64,000 nt of DNA, taken from assembly GCA_009841115.1 (NCBI GenBank), contig VXML01000079.1, positions 118,244 to 182,243 of the forward strand. Reading direction: 5' to 3'. The first letter of the stretch is position 1; each line of letters starts with the position of its first letter. Made by a program: the position numbers and the translations under genes. This DNA is from Gemmatimonadota bacterium (lineage in GTDB: Bacteria; Latescibacterota; UBA2968; UBA8231). Positions 25,743-34,348 of this stretch are shown one piece after another. The notes under the pieces were generated by a model. It did not search any database. It saw nothing but the letters and a program-made list of their open reading frames with translations, and had not been told where the DNA came from.

Positions 25743-28700
25743 TTACGCTCTGTACTTAACTGGAGTAGCCGAGGAGGGCATGGCTATTTGCCTTTTGGGC
25801 TGTAGCCAGATGGAGTGGGGGCCGATCTGTTCCTCAATACCGATCAGCAAATCGTCGCAGGGATTGACGCGAATGGTCTTTGAGCGCACCATCATGTCCT
25901 GCTCGCCGCCGTTTTGGAGCCGGAGCCACAACTCGCAATCGCCCGTGTAGCGCTCGCACAGTTGGCGCAATCGCCTGAGCAAGGGGTCGCCCACTTTATG
26001 GTAGGGCAGCGACACAGTGACCGCCTCAGTCAGTTCCGCTCGCGCCGATTTGAGGGGCAGCGCGCTGTCGGCCTGTAAACTCAGGCGTCCGTTGCGCTCG
26101 CAAACGCGGCCCTCTACGAGGATGGTTTCGCCTTCCACGAGTAGCTGTTGGTGGCGGGCGAAGGCTTCGGCGAAAAACGCGATATCGCCCGTATCGTTGA
26201 GGTCTTTGAGCGTGACAAAGGCAAAGGAATTGCCGTGGCGGTCGAACTTGCGCACCTCCTCGACTAGGCCGCCGACTCGCAGCCGCGCACCGTCGAGTTG
26301 TCCATCTATCTCGCTTAGGGGTCGCGCGAAGTTTTTGAGATCGCGGGCGTAGGGCTTGAGTGGATGGCTGGAGATATAAAGGCCCAACAGGTCGCGTTCC
26401 TTGGCCAGCTTTTCGCGCTCGGACCACTCCTCGACCTCGGGCAGTTCCTGCACTATAAGTTCGGACGAGCCACCGCCATCGAAGAGGCTGATCTGCCCCC
26501 TCTCGCGGTCTTCCTGGGCCTTACCCGCAGCCTTTAACGCCAGCTCTAGCGCCTCCATTTTCTGTGCGCGATGGCCTTCAAGGCTGTCCAATGCGCCAGC
26601 AGCAGTCAAACTCTCGACCACGCGCCGGTTGACCGCGCGCAAGTCGATGCGCTCGCAAAACTCGAAGAGGGTCGTAAAAGGGCCTTCGGCAATCCGCGTA
26701 TCGACTATGCTCTGCGCCGCGCCCTCGCCGACGTTCTTGATCGCCGCCAAGCCGTAGCGAATGCCCTCGTCCGTTGGCGTGAAGTTGAGCGTGCTCTCGT
26801 TGGCATCTGGAGGCAGGACCGGGATTTCCATGCGGCGGCACCCATCCAAAAGCACGGCGAGCGTATCAGTGTTGTTGCGCGCTATGGTCAGCGAGGCCGC
26901 CATATACTCCTTGGGGTAGTTGGCCTTGAGATAGGCGTTTTTGTAGGCGACTTCCGAATAAGGAGCCGAATGCGAGCGGTTGAAGCCGTAGCCCGAGAAT
27001 ACTTCGACCGCAGCAAAAACCTTGTCCGCAGTCTTGCGATCTACCCCATTGGCCAAGCACCCGTCAATGAAGGCCTTTTTCATTTTGGCCATCTCTTCGG
27101 GCTTTTTCTTGCCGATGGCCTTGATCATTATATAGGCCTCACCCAGCGACAGGCCGGCCAAGGCTTGGGCCACCTGCATGACCTGCTCCTGGTAAACCAG
27201 TACCCCAAAGGTATCGGCGAGAATCGGCTCTAGCGCGGGATGATCGTAAGCCACGGATTCCTCGCCGTGCTTGCGGGCAATATAGCGCGGGATCATCTCC
27301 ATGGGACCTGGCCGGTACAGGGCGTTCATGGCGATGATATCCTCGATATTATCGGGCTTGAGCTGACTCAAGTACTCGCGCATACCGCTGCTTTCAAACT
27401 GAAACACGCCGATGGTCTCGCCGCGGCCGAACAAATCGAAAGTGGCCCGGTCGTCCCAAGGAATTTTCTCTAGGTCGAAGTCGGGGATGCGGAGGCGGAC
27501 GAGGCGGACGGCCTCGTCCATGAGGGAGAGTTCCTTAAGCCCTAAAAAGTCCATTTTTAGCAGACCCAGCTCGTCGCAGGTCTCGCCATCGAACTGGGTG
27601 GAGATACGGCCATCTTTGGGAGATTTGTACAGGGGAACGAAATCGGTTAGGTCCGAAGGAGCTACAATGACCGCAGCTGCATGCACCGAGGCGTGGCGTG
27701 AGAGTCCTTCGAGTTTGCGGGCGTGGGCGATGAGCTGGCCTTTTTCGTCGGAGGCTGCGGCCATCTGCTTGAGCTCGGGGACAGTGTCGATGGCTTTATC
27801 AAGGGAGATCTTGAGTTCATTGGGCACCAATTTGGCTATGCGATCTACTTCACCAAAATCCATACCCAAAACGCGGCCAACATCGCGGATGACGGCCTTG
27901 GCACCCATGGTGGCAAAAGTGATAACCTGGGAGACGTTGTGCTCGCCGTACTTGTCGATGACGTAACGAATGATCTGGTCGCGGCCCGTGTCGGCAAAGT
28001 CGATGTCGATATCGGGCATGGCGGCCCGCTCGGGATTGAGAAAGCGCTCGAAGAGCAGATTGTACCTGATGGGATCGGTATTGGTGATCCCTAGAGCATA
28101 GGCGACTAGGCAGCCGGCAGTCGAGCCGCGACCCGGGCCTACAGAAACGCCGTTGTTGCGGGCAAAGTGGACGTAGTCCCACACGATGAGGAAGTAGCCA
28201 GCGTACCCCATCTGGATGATGACATTTAGTTCGTAGTCGAGGCGCTCTTGTAACTTATCGTCAATGTGATCGTAGCGCCGTTTGAGCCCTTCGTTGGCCA
28301 AATGGGTGAGATATTGGCCGTCGTCGTCAAATCCCTTGGGCTTCGGGAACGTGGGTAGCTTAAAGTCGCCGAATTCGAACTGCACATCGCATTTTTCGGC
28401 GATTTCGAGGGTGTTTTCTAGGGCATGGGGCAGATCGCCGAACAATTCGTACATCTCCTCGGGCGTTTTCATATAGAGGCCGTCGGGATAGCACATGCGG
28501 TTGGTCTCGGCGATCTTCTTGTTGGTCTGGATGCAGATCAGGGCATCGTGAGCCGCGTGGTCTTCGGCGCGCAGGAAGTGGAAGTCGTTGGTGGCAACCA
28601 AGGGTAGGCCCAGCTTTTTTTCTAACTTCAGGAGACCGTCGTTGACTTTTGCTTCGATGTCGATGCCATGGCGCTGGATCTCTAGATAGTAGTCGTCGCC

Positions 28701-29216
28701 GAAGATGTCCATGTACTCGCGGGCGGCTCGTTCCGCCGAAGATACGCCTTCGCGCTGAATGAGATGGGCAATTTCGCCGCTGACGCAGGCCGACAGGCAG
28801 ATTAGTCCCTCGGCGTGTTGGCGCAGAATTTCTTTGTCGATGCGGGGATTGTAGTAATAGCCCTCCAAATAGCCTTTGGAGACTAATTTGGTCAGGTTCC
28901 GGTATCCGGTGTCGTTTTTGGCCAGCAGGACCAAGTGATTGGAGCCGTGGGTTAAGCCGCGAGCGGCTTGACGCAAGTGGCGGCTATCAATCGCCACATA
29001 AACTTCGCAGCCGATGATGGGCTTAATACCAGCGTCTTGGCAGGTCTTGTAGTGCTCAATGACGCCGAAGAGGTTGCCGTGATCTGTGACAGCCAAGGCA
29101 GACATTCCCTGCTCGGCCGCCAACTCGGCCATCTCGCCGACCCGGCACCCTCCATCGAGCAGACTGTATTCGCTGTGACCGTGTAAATGGACGAAACCAG
29201 CCGAAGCCATGATCAC
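25743..29216 (-). CDS. dnaE: DNA polymerase III alpha subunit
   Basis: An 1157-residue replicative polymerase of the DnaE1 type. The N-terminal PHP domain begins FVHLHGHSEYSLLDGGC and continues with AVTDHGNLFGVIEHY. The palm carries the catalytic acids in AAMPDIDIDFADTGRDQ. The Gly-rich GPGRGSTAGCLVAYAL, the YRPGPMEMIPRYI finger region and SGYGFNRSHSAPYSEVAY are all typical. A helix-hairpin-helix follows, with an OB-fold domain (RLRVGGLVEEVRKFDRHG) near residues 960-1040. Length is normal. It is followed on the same strand by the TlpA-like gene. Assignment is certain. Confidence 0.98.
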   Translation of the reverse strand: MIMASAGFVHLHGHSEYSLLDGGCRVGEMAELAAEQGMSALAVTDHGNLFGVIEHYKTCQDAGIKPIIGCEVYVAIDSRHLRQAARGLTHGSNHLVLLAKNDTGYRNLTKLVSKGYLEGYYYNPRIDKEILRQHAEGLICLSACVSGEIAHLIQREGVSSAERAAREYMDIFGDDYYLEIQRHGIDIEAKVNDGLLKLEKKLGLPLVATNDFHFLRAEDHAAHDALICIQTNKKIAETNRMCYPDGLYMKTPEEMYELFGDLPHALENTLEIAEKCDVQFEFGDFKLPTFPKPKGFDDDGQYLTHLANEGLKRRYDHIDDKLQERLDYELNVIIQMGYAGYFLIVWDYVHFARNNGVSVGPGRGSTAGCLVAYALGITNTDPIRYNLLFERFLNPERAAMPDIDIDFADTGRDQIIRYVIDKYGEHNVSQVITFATMGAKAVIRDVGRVLGMDFGEVDRIAKLVPNELKISLDKAIDTVPELKQMAAASDEKGQLIAHARKLEGLSRHASVHAAAVIVAPSDLTDFVPLYKSPKDGRISTQFDGETCDELGLLKMDFLGLKELSLMDEAVRLVRLRIPDFDLEKIPWDDRATFDLFGRGETIGVFQFESSGMREYLSQLKPDNIEDIIAMNALYRPGPMEMIPRYIARKHGEESVAYDHPALEPILADTFGVLVYQEQVMQVAQALAGLSLGEAYIMIKAIGKKKPEEMAKMKKAFIDGCLANGVDRKTADKVFAAVEVFSGYGFNRSHSAPYSEVAYKNAYLKANYPKEYMAASLTIARNNTDTLAVLLDGCRRMEIPVLPPDANESTLNFTPTDEGIRYGLAAIKNVGEGAAQSIVDTRIAEGPFTTLFEFCERIDLRAVNRRVVESLTAAGALDSLEGHRAQKMEALELALKAAGKAQEDRERGQISLFDGGGSSELIVQELPEVEEWSEREKLAKERDLLGLYISSHPLKPYARDLKNFARPLSEIDGQLDGARLRVGGLVEEVRKFDRHGNSFAFVTLKDLNDTGDIAFFAEAFARHQQLLVEGETILVEGRVCERNGRLSLQADSALPLKSARAELTEAVTVSLPYHKVGDPLLRRLRQLCERYTGDCELWLRLQNGGEQDMMVRSKTIRVNPCDDLLIGIEEQIGPHSIWLQPKRQIAMPSSATPVKYRA

Positions 29217-29458
29217 CTCCGCTACGTGTATGCGCTAGTAAAAATCTTTGAACTTAGAGAATGCGGCCGAACAACGGGCCAGACTGCCTAGGAAGGGCAT
29301 CGCCTCGGGTGAAGCATAGCCAATTCAAAAGGGGATGTCAATATCCCACAGAAGAGGCCATTTTTATAACATTTTATTATTATTTTATTTACAAAAAGAG
29401 AATTTGTTATACACCGTTGACAAAACAGACCACCTGCACGGCGAACTTGTCGCTAAAA

Positions 29459-29472
29459 ATAGACCGGTCTAT
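29459..29472. promoter_or_regulatory. Perfect 14-bp palindrome, operator-like
   Basis: ATAGACCGGTCTAT is a perfect palindrome 30 bp before the Trm112-like start codon. The core TAGACCGGTCTA is of the type bound by TetR-family repressors. A weak promoter can be drawn around it: TTGTCG at 29447-29452 and TATCTT at 29470-29475 with 17-bp spacing, which would place the palindrome between and over the boxes. No TetR gene is present in the window. Confidence 0.5.
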
Positions 29473-29502
29473 CTTTAATTTTTCACCGAGGAGATATATC
29501 AG

Positions 29503-29751
29503 ATGATTGACCAAGAGCTGTTGGCAATTCTCGCCTGCCCCGAGACTAAAGAGCCGGTCGCGCTCGCCGAGGAAGACCTCATCGCCGCGCTCAACAGCCG
29601 CATTGCACGCGGGGAAGTCAAGAATAGGGCCGGCAAAACCGTAGAAGGCAAGATCGACGGCGGCCTAGTGCGCGCAGATGGCGCGTACCTCTATCCGATC
29701 CAGGACGAAATCCCCATCCTGCTTATTGACGAGGCCATTCCACTCCGCTAG
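29503..29751 (+). CDS. Trm112 family protein
   Basis: An 82-residue protein beginning LLAILACPETKEPVALAEEDLIAA in essence and ending YPIQDEIPILLIDEAIP, the two conserved ends of bacterial Trm112-like (YcaR/UPF0434) proteins. The middle is expanded by a segment with ARGEVKNRAGKTVEGKIDGG. Only one cysteine remains, so it cannot form the four-Cys zinc site of eukaryotic Trm112. In eukaryotes Trm112 activates methyltransferases; the bacterial role is not settled. GAGGAG lies 9 bp upstream of the ATG. It stands alone, closed by the hairpin at 29770-29797. Confidence 0.9.
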   Translation: MIDQELLAILACPETKEPVALAEEDLIAALNSRIARGEVKNRAGKTVEGKIDGGLVRADGAYLYPIQDEIPILLIDEAIPLR

Positions 29752-29769
29752 CGTCCGCTCCGCACAAAA

Positions 29770-29797
29770 AAAGGGACTGTACGCTTACAGTCCCTTT
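29770..29797. terminator. Bidirectional hairpin terminator
   Basis: Perfect 12-bp arms (29770-29781 and 29786-29797) around a CGCT loop, flanked by an A tract on the left and T-rich sequence on the right. It separates the convergent Trm112-like gene and the tRNA-Leu gene, and can end both the plus-strand gene and the minus-strand glycolytic operon. Confidence 0.9.
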
Positions 29798-29811
29798 ATC
29801 AACTTACATTA

Positions 29812-29897
29812 TGGTGCCGAAGCGGGGATTCGAACCCCGACGCCGTAAGGCACTGCCCCCTCAAGACAGCGTGTCTACCAATTTCACCACTTCGGCA
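29812..29897 (-). tRNA. tRNA-Leu, anticodon GAG
   Basis: Read on the minus strand this is an 86-nt class II tRNA with the CCA end encoded (29812-29814). The acceptor TGCCGAAG pairs with CTTCGGCA, the anticodon loop is TTGAGGG with anticodon GAG, a long variable arm is present, and the T arm contains GGTTCGAATCC. It lies 17 bp downstream of secG on the same strand. The secG to tRNA-Leu(GAG) order also occurs in Escherichia coli (secG-leuU), so the arrangement is widely conserved. Confidence 0.97.
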
Positions 29898-29914
29898 AAA
29901 ACTAGTTTGGCCCG

Positions 29915-30304
29915 CTACTGAGCCTCGGCCGGTGGCTCCTCAGCAGTCGAGGTCTCAGCGGCCTCTTCCTGCTCGCCCAGCAGGTGCTCTGCTTCCGGGA
30001 TGGCGGGCACCGCTGGCACCTGTTCCTCGGCCATCGTCCGTTGCGTCGCCGTCGTCGGGGTAGTCTCGGCTGTCTGAAAGGCCACCGACTGCACCAAACA
30101 GCTAAGCATAAAAGCCGTAGCCAAAACGGTCGTGGCTTTGGTCAGAAACGTGGCTGCGGTACGGCCGCCCAACACGGAAGAAGAAGCTAAGCCGCCACCA
30201 ATTGATCCAGCCAAGCCGCCCCCCTTGCCCGCCTGCAAGAGCACGGTCACCACTAGGAGCACGCAAATCAGCACGTGAAAAATCGTAAATAGAATTTCAA
30301 ACAT
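29915..30304 (-). CDS. secG: Preprotein translocase subunit SecG
   Basis: A 129-residue protein with the SecG signature: a first helix (residues about 4-23), the loop LLQAGKGGGLAGSIGGG then SVLGGRTAATFLTKAT, and a second helix ending near residue 75. It stabilises the SecYEG channel in the inner membrane. The C-terminal 55 residues are an acidic, proline- and alanine-rich tail (PAVPAIPEAEHLLGEQEEAA), longer than in enterobacterial SecG but common elsewhere. It follows tpiA after 83 bp and precedes tRNA-Leu on the same strand. Confidence 0.95.
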   Translation of the reverse strand: MFEILFTIFHVLICVLLVVTVLLQAGKGGGLAGSIGGGLASSSVLGGRTAATFLTKATTVLATAFMLSCLVQSVAFQTAETTPTTATQRTMAEEQVPAVPAIPEAEHLLGEQEEAAETSTAEEPPAEAQ

Positions 30305-30387
30305 AATCTTGTGATGGCTTCCAAGTTTTGGTAATTACGAATTAAGAGTTACCTCCACCCCAATTCCTAATTGATATAAATTTAAGG

Positions 30388-31137
30388 TTAAAGGGCGGCC
30401 TTCACAATAGCGGCAAACTGCCCGGCGTCCAACGCAGCACCGCCGATCAAGCCCCCGTCGATGTTGGCTTGGGCAAAAAGCTCGGCTGCGTTTTCGGGCT
30501 TGACGCTGCCGCCGTACTGGATGCGCACCTCGTCGGCAGCTTTTCCCAGGTGCCCAGCGAGGAAGTGGCGCATCATTGCATGCACCTCTTCGGCTTGTGC
30601 AGCCGTCGCCGTCACACCAGTGCCAATCGCCCAAACCGGCTCGTACGCCCACACTACCGCGCTAGCGGCACCCGCCTCAATCCCGGCTATAGCACCACCT
30701 ACTTGGCCAAGAACGACCTCTTCAATTCGGCCCGCTTCGCGCTCTTGCAGGGTCTCGCCGACGCAGACGATTGGACACAGGCCGGCTTGAAGGGCGCAGG
30801 CTAGCTTGCGGTTGACCAGCGAGTCGTCCTCGCCGCAAAACTGTCTTCGCTCAGAGTGCCCTAACAACACGTAAGAGCAACCAGCCGCCAAGAGCATGTC
30901 GGAGGATATTTCTCCAGTGAAAGCTCCCTGCCGCTCCCAGTGCATGTTCTGGGCCCCCAGCCCAATGGCGCTGTCAGCAAGGGCCGCACACACAGTTTCC
31001 AAGCAGGTGAACGGCGGACAGACTACTATTTCTACGTCGAGTCCCGCGACGAGCGACTTGATCCCTTCGACCAGTTCGACGGCCTCAGCAGCAGTCTTGT
31101 GCATCTTCCAGTTGCCAGCTACAATGGGTCGGCGCAT
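30388..31137 (-). CDS. tpiA: Triosephosphate isomerase
   Basis: A 249-residue TIM-barrel enzyme converting dihydroxyacetone phosphate to glyceraldehyde 3-phosphate. Active-site elements are intact: GNWKMHK with the catalytic Lys at the start, GHSERR with the catalytic His at about residues 95-100, YEPVWAIGTG with the catalytic Glu and loop 6, and YGGSVKPENA and GGLIGGAALD at the phosphate end. Its ATG is 1 bp after the pgk stop, so the two are co-translated. Normal length; assignment certain. Confidence 0.98.
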   Translation of the reverse strand: MRRPIVAGNWKMHKTAAEAVELVEGIKSLVAGLDVEIVVCPPFTCLETVCAALADSAIGLGAQNMHWERQGAFTGEISSDMLLAAGCSYVLLGHSERRQFCGEDDSLVNRKLACALQAGLCPIVCVGETLQEREAGRIEEVVLGQVGGAIAGIEAGAASAVVWAYEPVWAIGTGVTATAAQAEEVHAMMRHFLAGHLGKAADEVRIQYGGSVKPENAAELFAQANIDGGLIGGAALDAGQFAAIVKAAL

Positions 31138-31138
31138 T

Positions 31139-32344
31139 TCAGCTTTCCTCGTCGTCCAAGGCCACCACCCCGGGCAAGACCCGCCCGCTCATGCACTCCA
31201 GCGAAGCCCCACCCCCAGTAGAAATATGAGTCATCGCTTGGGCCAATCCGGCCTGGGCTACAGCCGCGGCCGTATCCCCACCGCCAATAATGCTCACGGC
31301 ACCCTCGCGGGTGGCAGCCGCTAGGGCTTGGGCGATCTGTTGGGTTCCTTGGGCAAAAGGCGTCATCTCGCACACTCCGAGGGGACCGTTCCACACTATG
31401 GTACCGCCCCGGGCGATCTGGTCGGCATAGCGCTGCCGGGTCTGGGGGCCGATGTCCATGCCCTGCCAACCGAGGGGGATGGCGTCGCGGGCTACTACTT
31501 GCGCTTGAGCGTCGGCGGCAAAGCGGTCGGCGACTACGCAATCCACAGAAAGCTGGAGATCCAATCCCCCCTTTTCGACTCGGGTCAATAGCTGCCGCGC
31601 CGTGTCTAAGCGGTCTTCTTCGAGCAGCGAATCCCCGATTTCCAGCCCCATGGCCTTGAAAAAGGTATAGGCCATACCGCCGCCGATGAGCAGGGCATCC
31701 ACTCGGTCGAGCAAGTGCTCAATCAGCTCGATCTTGCCCGAGATCTTGGCCCCGCCCAGAACGGCGATAAATGGCCGCTGCGGACGGCGCAGGGCCTCAT
31801 CGAGATAGGAGATTTCCTGCTCCATCAACAGGCCGCTAACCCCCGCGCCCATACAGCGCGGCACCCCCTCGGTCGAAGCGTGGGCCCGGTGCGCCGCCCC
31901 AAAGGCGTCGTTGACATACGCATCGCCTAGCCCGGCTAATTGCTGGGCAAAAGCCTGTTCGTTTTGCTCCTCTTCCGGGTGGAAGCGCACATTCTCCAAA
32001 AGCAGGACCTGCCCTGGCTGCAAGGCAGCGGCTTGGGCTGCGACCTCGGCACCCACGCAGTCTGGAGCCATGTCCACCGCGCGTCCCAACAACTGGCTCA
32101 GGCGCTCGGCTACCGGAGCCAGCGACAGCGCGGGCACTCGCTGGCCACGGGGACGGCCCAAGTGCGACATCAGAATGACGGACGCACCCTGCGCCAACAA
32201 GTGTTCGATCGTTGGCAGAGCGGCGCGAATCCGCGTGTCATCGACGATCCGGCCGGCCTCGTCGTCAAGCGGCACGTTGAAATCCACTCGCACGAGGATC
32301 CGTTTGCCAGCGACATCGATATCCCTGATGGTGCGCTTAGCCAT
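31139..32344 (-). CDS. pgk: Phosphoglycerate kinase
   Basis: A 401-residue two-domain kinase interconverting 1,3-bisphosphoglycerate and 3-phosphoglycerate with ATP formation. The N-terminal domain has [10 protein letters not shown] and [12 protein letters not shown] and the SHLGRPRG segment. The hinge region is [16 protein letters not shown]. The C-terminal domain has [40 protein letters not shown] and the nucleotide loop [11 protein letters not shown] with [11 protein letters not shown]. Not fused to tpiA, unlike some Thermotoga-type enzymes. It starts 4 bp after the phosphofructokinase gene ends. Confidence 0.98.
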   Translation of the reverse strand: MAKRTIRDIDVAGKRILVRVDFNVPLDDEAGRIVDDTRIRAALPTIEHLLAQGASVILMSHLGRPRGQRVPALSLAPVAERLSQLLGRAVDMAPDCVGAEVAAQAAALQPGQVLLLENVRFHPEEEQNEQAFAQQLAGLGDAYVNDAFGAAHRAHASTEGVPRCMGAGVSGLLMEQEISYLDEALRRPQRPFIAVLGGAKISGKIELIEHLLDRVDALLIGGGMAYTFFKAMGLEIGDSLLEEDRLDTARQLLTRVEKGGLDLQLSVDCVVADRFAADAQAQVVARDAIPLGWQGMDIGPQTRQRYADQIARGGTIVWNGPLGVCEMTPFAQGTQQIAQALAAATREGAVSIIGGGDTAAAVAQAGLAQAMTHISTGGGASLECMSGRVLPGVVALDDEES

Positions 32345-32348
32345 GCTA

Positions 32349-33401
32349 TCAACCGAAGAATACCGTCGCTAGGTCGTATAGCTCTTGGTCAACTACCTTG
32401 AGCTGATTGACTGCATCGGCCAGTGGAATCGCCACGATTTCATTGCCTTGCAGACTCACCATATTGCCGAAGTCGCCTTTGTGCACCAAGTCGATAGCAG
32501 CAATGCCAAAGCGCGTGCCCAAGACGCGGTCGAAGGCCGTGGGCGTCCCCCCGCGCTGCAAGTGACCCAGCACCGTAACTCGCGTCTCGTAGCTCGTCGC
32601 CTCTTCGACCGCGTTGGCGACAAGTTGGCCGACACCGCCCAGCTTGACGTGGCCGAATTCGTCGAGTCCTCCTTCGGAGACCACGTACTCTTTCTCCCCG
32701 CCTTCCTCGGAAACCAATTGCGCTCCCTCGGCCACTACCACGATCGAAAAGTCCTTGCCGCGCTCGTGTCGCTTGCGGATGGTGCCGACGACTTCCTCGA
32801 TAGTGTATTTCTGCTCGGGAATGAGGATCATATCCGCGCCACCAGCCAAGCCGGCGTACAGGGCAATCCAACCGCTGTGCCGCCCCATGACCTCGATGAC
32901 CATCACTCGGTTGTGCGATTCGGCCGTGGTGTGAATTCGGTCGATGGCCTCGGTGACGATATTGACCGCAGTGTCAAAACCAAACGTGTAATCCGTGCCA
33001 TTCAGATCGTTGTCAATGGTCTTGGGCACGCCCACGACCGGCACGCCCATGCCCGCTAGCTTGTTGGCTACCCCGAGCGTGTCCTCGCCCCCGATGGCCA
33101 CCAGCGCGTCTAACTTCATCCGCCGCATATTATCGACGACGATTTCGCCGCCGTCTTCTTCTTTGAACGGGTTGGTGCGCGACGTGCCGAGGATGGTGCC
33201 GCCCTTGGGCAAAATACCGGAAATTTCCTCCAGTCCCAACGGCTCCCAGTCGCACTCCATCATCCCCTTCCAGCCCTTGAGGACGCCGCGAAAGCGATAT
33301 CGGTACGCAGTAATGCCCTTGCGCACCACAGCGCGAATGACGGCATTGAGACCCGGACAGTCGCCTCCTCCGGTCAATATGCCGATCGTCTTTTCGGCCA
33401 T
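32349..33401 (-). CDS. 6-phosphofructokinase of the PPi-dependent type
   Basis: A 350-residue PfkA-superfamily enzyme acting on fructose 6-phosphate. The start at ATG 33401 has AAGGAG upstream; the frame extends to 33464 without a better site. [15 protein letters not shown] begins the fold, with [20 protein letters not shown] and [21 protein letters not shown] following. Two positions decide the phosphoryl donor: Asp107 in GGEDT and Lys127 in PKTIDND. ATP enzymes have Gly at both (Gly104 and Gly124 in E. coli). The Asp/Lys pair is the recognised mark of pyrophosphate-dependent enzymes. It sits in a glycolytic series with pgk and tpiA. The donor needs an assay. Confidence 0.9.
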   Translation of the reverse strand: MAEKTIGILTGGGDCPGLNAVIRAVVRKGITAYRYRFRGVLKGWKGMMECDWEPLGLEEISGILPKGGTILGTSRTNPFKEEDGGEIVVDNMRRMKLDALVAIGGEDTLGVANKLAGMGVPVVGVPKTIDNDLNGTDYTFGFDTAVNIVTEAIDRIHTTAESHNRVMVIEVMGRHSGWIALYAGLAGGADMILIPEQKYTIEEVVGTIRKRHERGKDFSIVVVAEGAQLVSEEGGEKEYVVSEGGLDEFGHVKLGGVGQLVANAVEEATSYETRVTVLGHLQRGGTPTAFDRVLGTRFGIAAIDLVHKGDFGNMVSLQGNEIVAIPLADAVNQLKVVDQELYDLATVFFG

Positions 33402-33493
33402 AATATTCGGACTCCTTGGCTCGCGGCCAACTTTGAGTACAGCTTGGAGTACGGGGGATTCCAAAAACGTCTAAATGTAGGAGTTTGTTAGAA

Positions 33494-34171
33494 TTAGGTC
33501 AATAGATCGCCCGCGTCCGAGCGCGCTAGAACAACGGCCCACAGGCGGTCGCTCTCCACGGCTTGGGCACAAGCGATCATGGTCTCCCCGGTCGTCCATA
33601 CGTCATCTACTATCCCGATCCGAACGCTTGCAGGCAGCGCGGCCATAGGCGCAAAGGCTCCGAGGAGATTGGCGCGGCGTTCTTCTGCCGACAAGAGGGC
33701 TTGCTGCCGCGTATTTCTTCGCCGCCGCACGACTCCGTGGCACACGGGTACGCCCAACACGGCCCCTAACCCAGCGGCGATTTCCGCACTCTGATTGAAT
33801 CCGCGCTCCCGCTGCCGGGCCGGGTGCAAGGGCACGGGCAACAAACAGTCCAGCGGAGCGAGTTGCTCGGCCAAGCACTGCCCCATGCGCTCGCCCAACG
33901 CCCTCCCTAGCCGCACTTGGTTGCGAAATTTAAGCGCGTAAATGGCCTGTTGCAGCGCGCCGGTGAAAGGCCCCAAAGAGACGACCTGTTCAAACGCACG
34001 GCTTCCATCCTCGGTCTGAGGATGCGAGCGGCGCGTCACAATCTCCGCCCAACACGATCCGCATAGCAACTCGGCGGCCTCAATGTCCGCTTCGCAAACC
34101 GCGCAATGCGGCGGATAGGCAAAGTCCAACAGGGCGCGACCCCATGTCTGTAGTGTTTCTATCTTGCCCAC
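33494..34171 (-). CDS. comF: ComF family phosphoribosyltransferase-like protein
   Basis: A 225-residue protein with the ComF layout. An N-terminal zinc finger has CAVCEADIEAAELLCGSCW, a middle region has GPFTGALQQAIYALKFRNQ and LLPVPLHPARQRERGFNQ, and the C-terminal phosphoribosyl site is GIVDDVWTTGETM with the acidic pair. ComF/GntX proteins are linked to DNA uptake in competent bacteria, with some members of unknown role. It lies 92 bp upstream of the phosphofructokinase start on the same strand and may be the first gene of that unit. Confidence 0.93.
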   Translation of the reverse strand: MGKIETLQTWGRALLDFAYPPHCAVCEADIEAAELLCGSCWAEIVTRRSHPQTEDGSRAFEQVVSLGPFTGALQQAIYALKFRNQVRLGRALGERMGQCLAEQLAPLDCLLPVPLHPARQRERGFNQSAEIAAGLGAVLGVPVCHGVVRRRRNTRQQALLSAEERRANLLGAFAPMAALPASVRIGIVDDVWTTGETMIACAQAVESDRLWAVVLARSDAGDLLT

Positions 34172-34348
34172 TTCTCGTTACTCAAAGACCACATCATTGG
34201 CGCGCTGTAGTGCGCTAAGTATGACAAAGAAAAAAACGTGCCAACCCAACGCGTCGCTCGTTCCCTTGTGGACTTGCCATAATTCACTCCTTTCTCGTAT
34301 TTCCGATAACTCCGTTATACACCTCACACTCCGAACAAAGGATCAATT
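34172..34348. promoter_or_regulatory. Divergent gap between comF and the M16 protease
   Basis: This 177-bp non-coding gap separates the two divergently transcribed starts. It should hold both promoters. I see no near-consensus -35/-10 pair and no clear inverted repeat. Confidence 0.3.
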
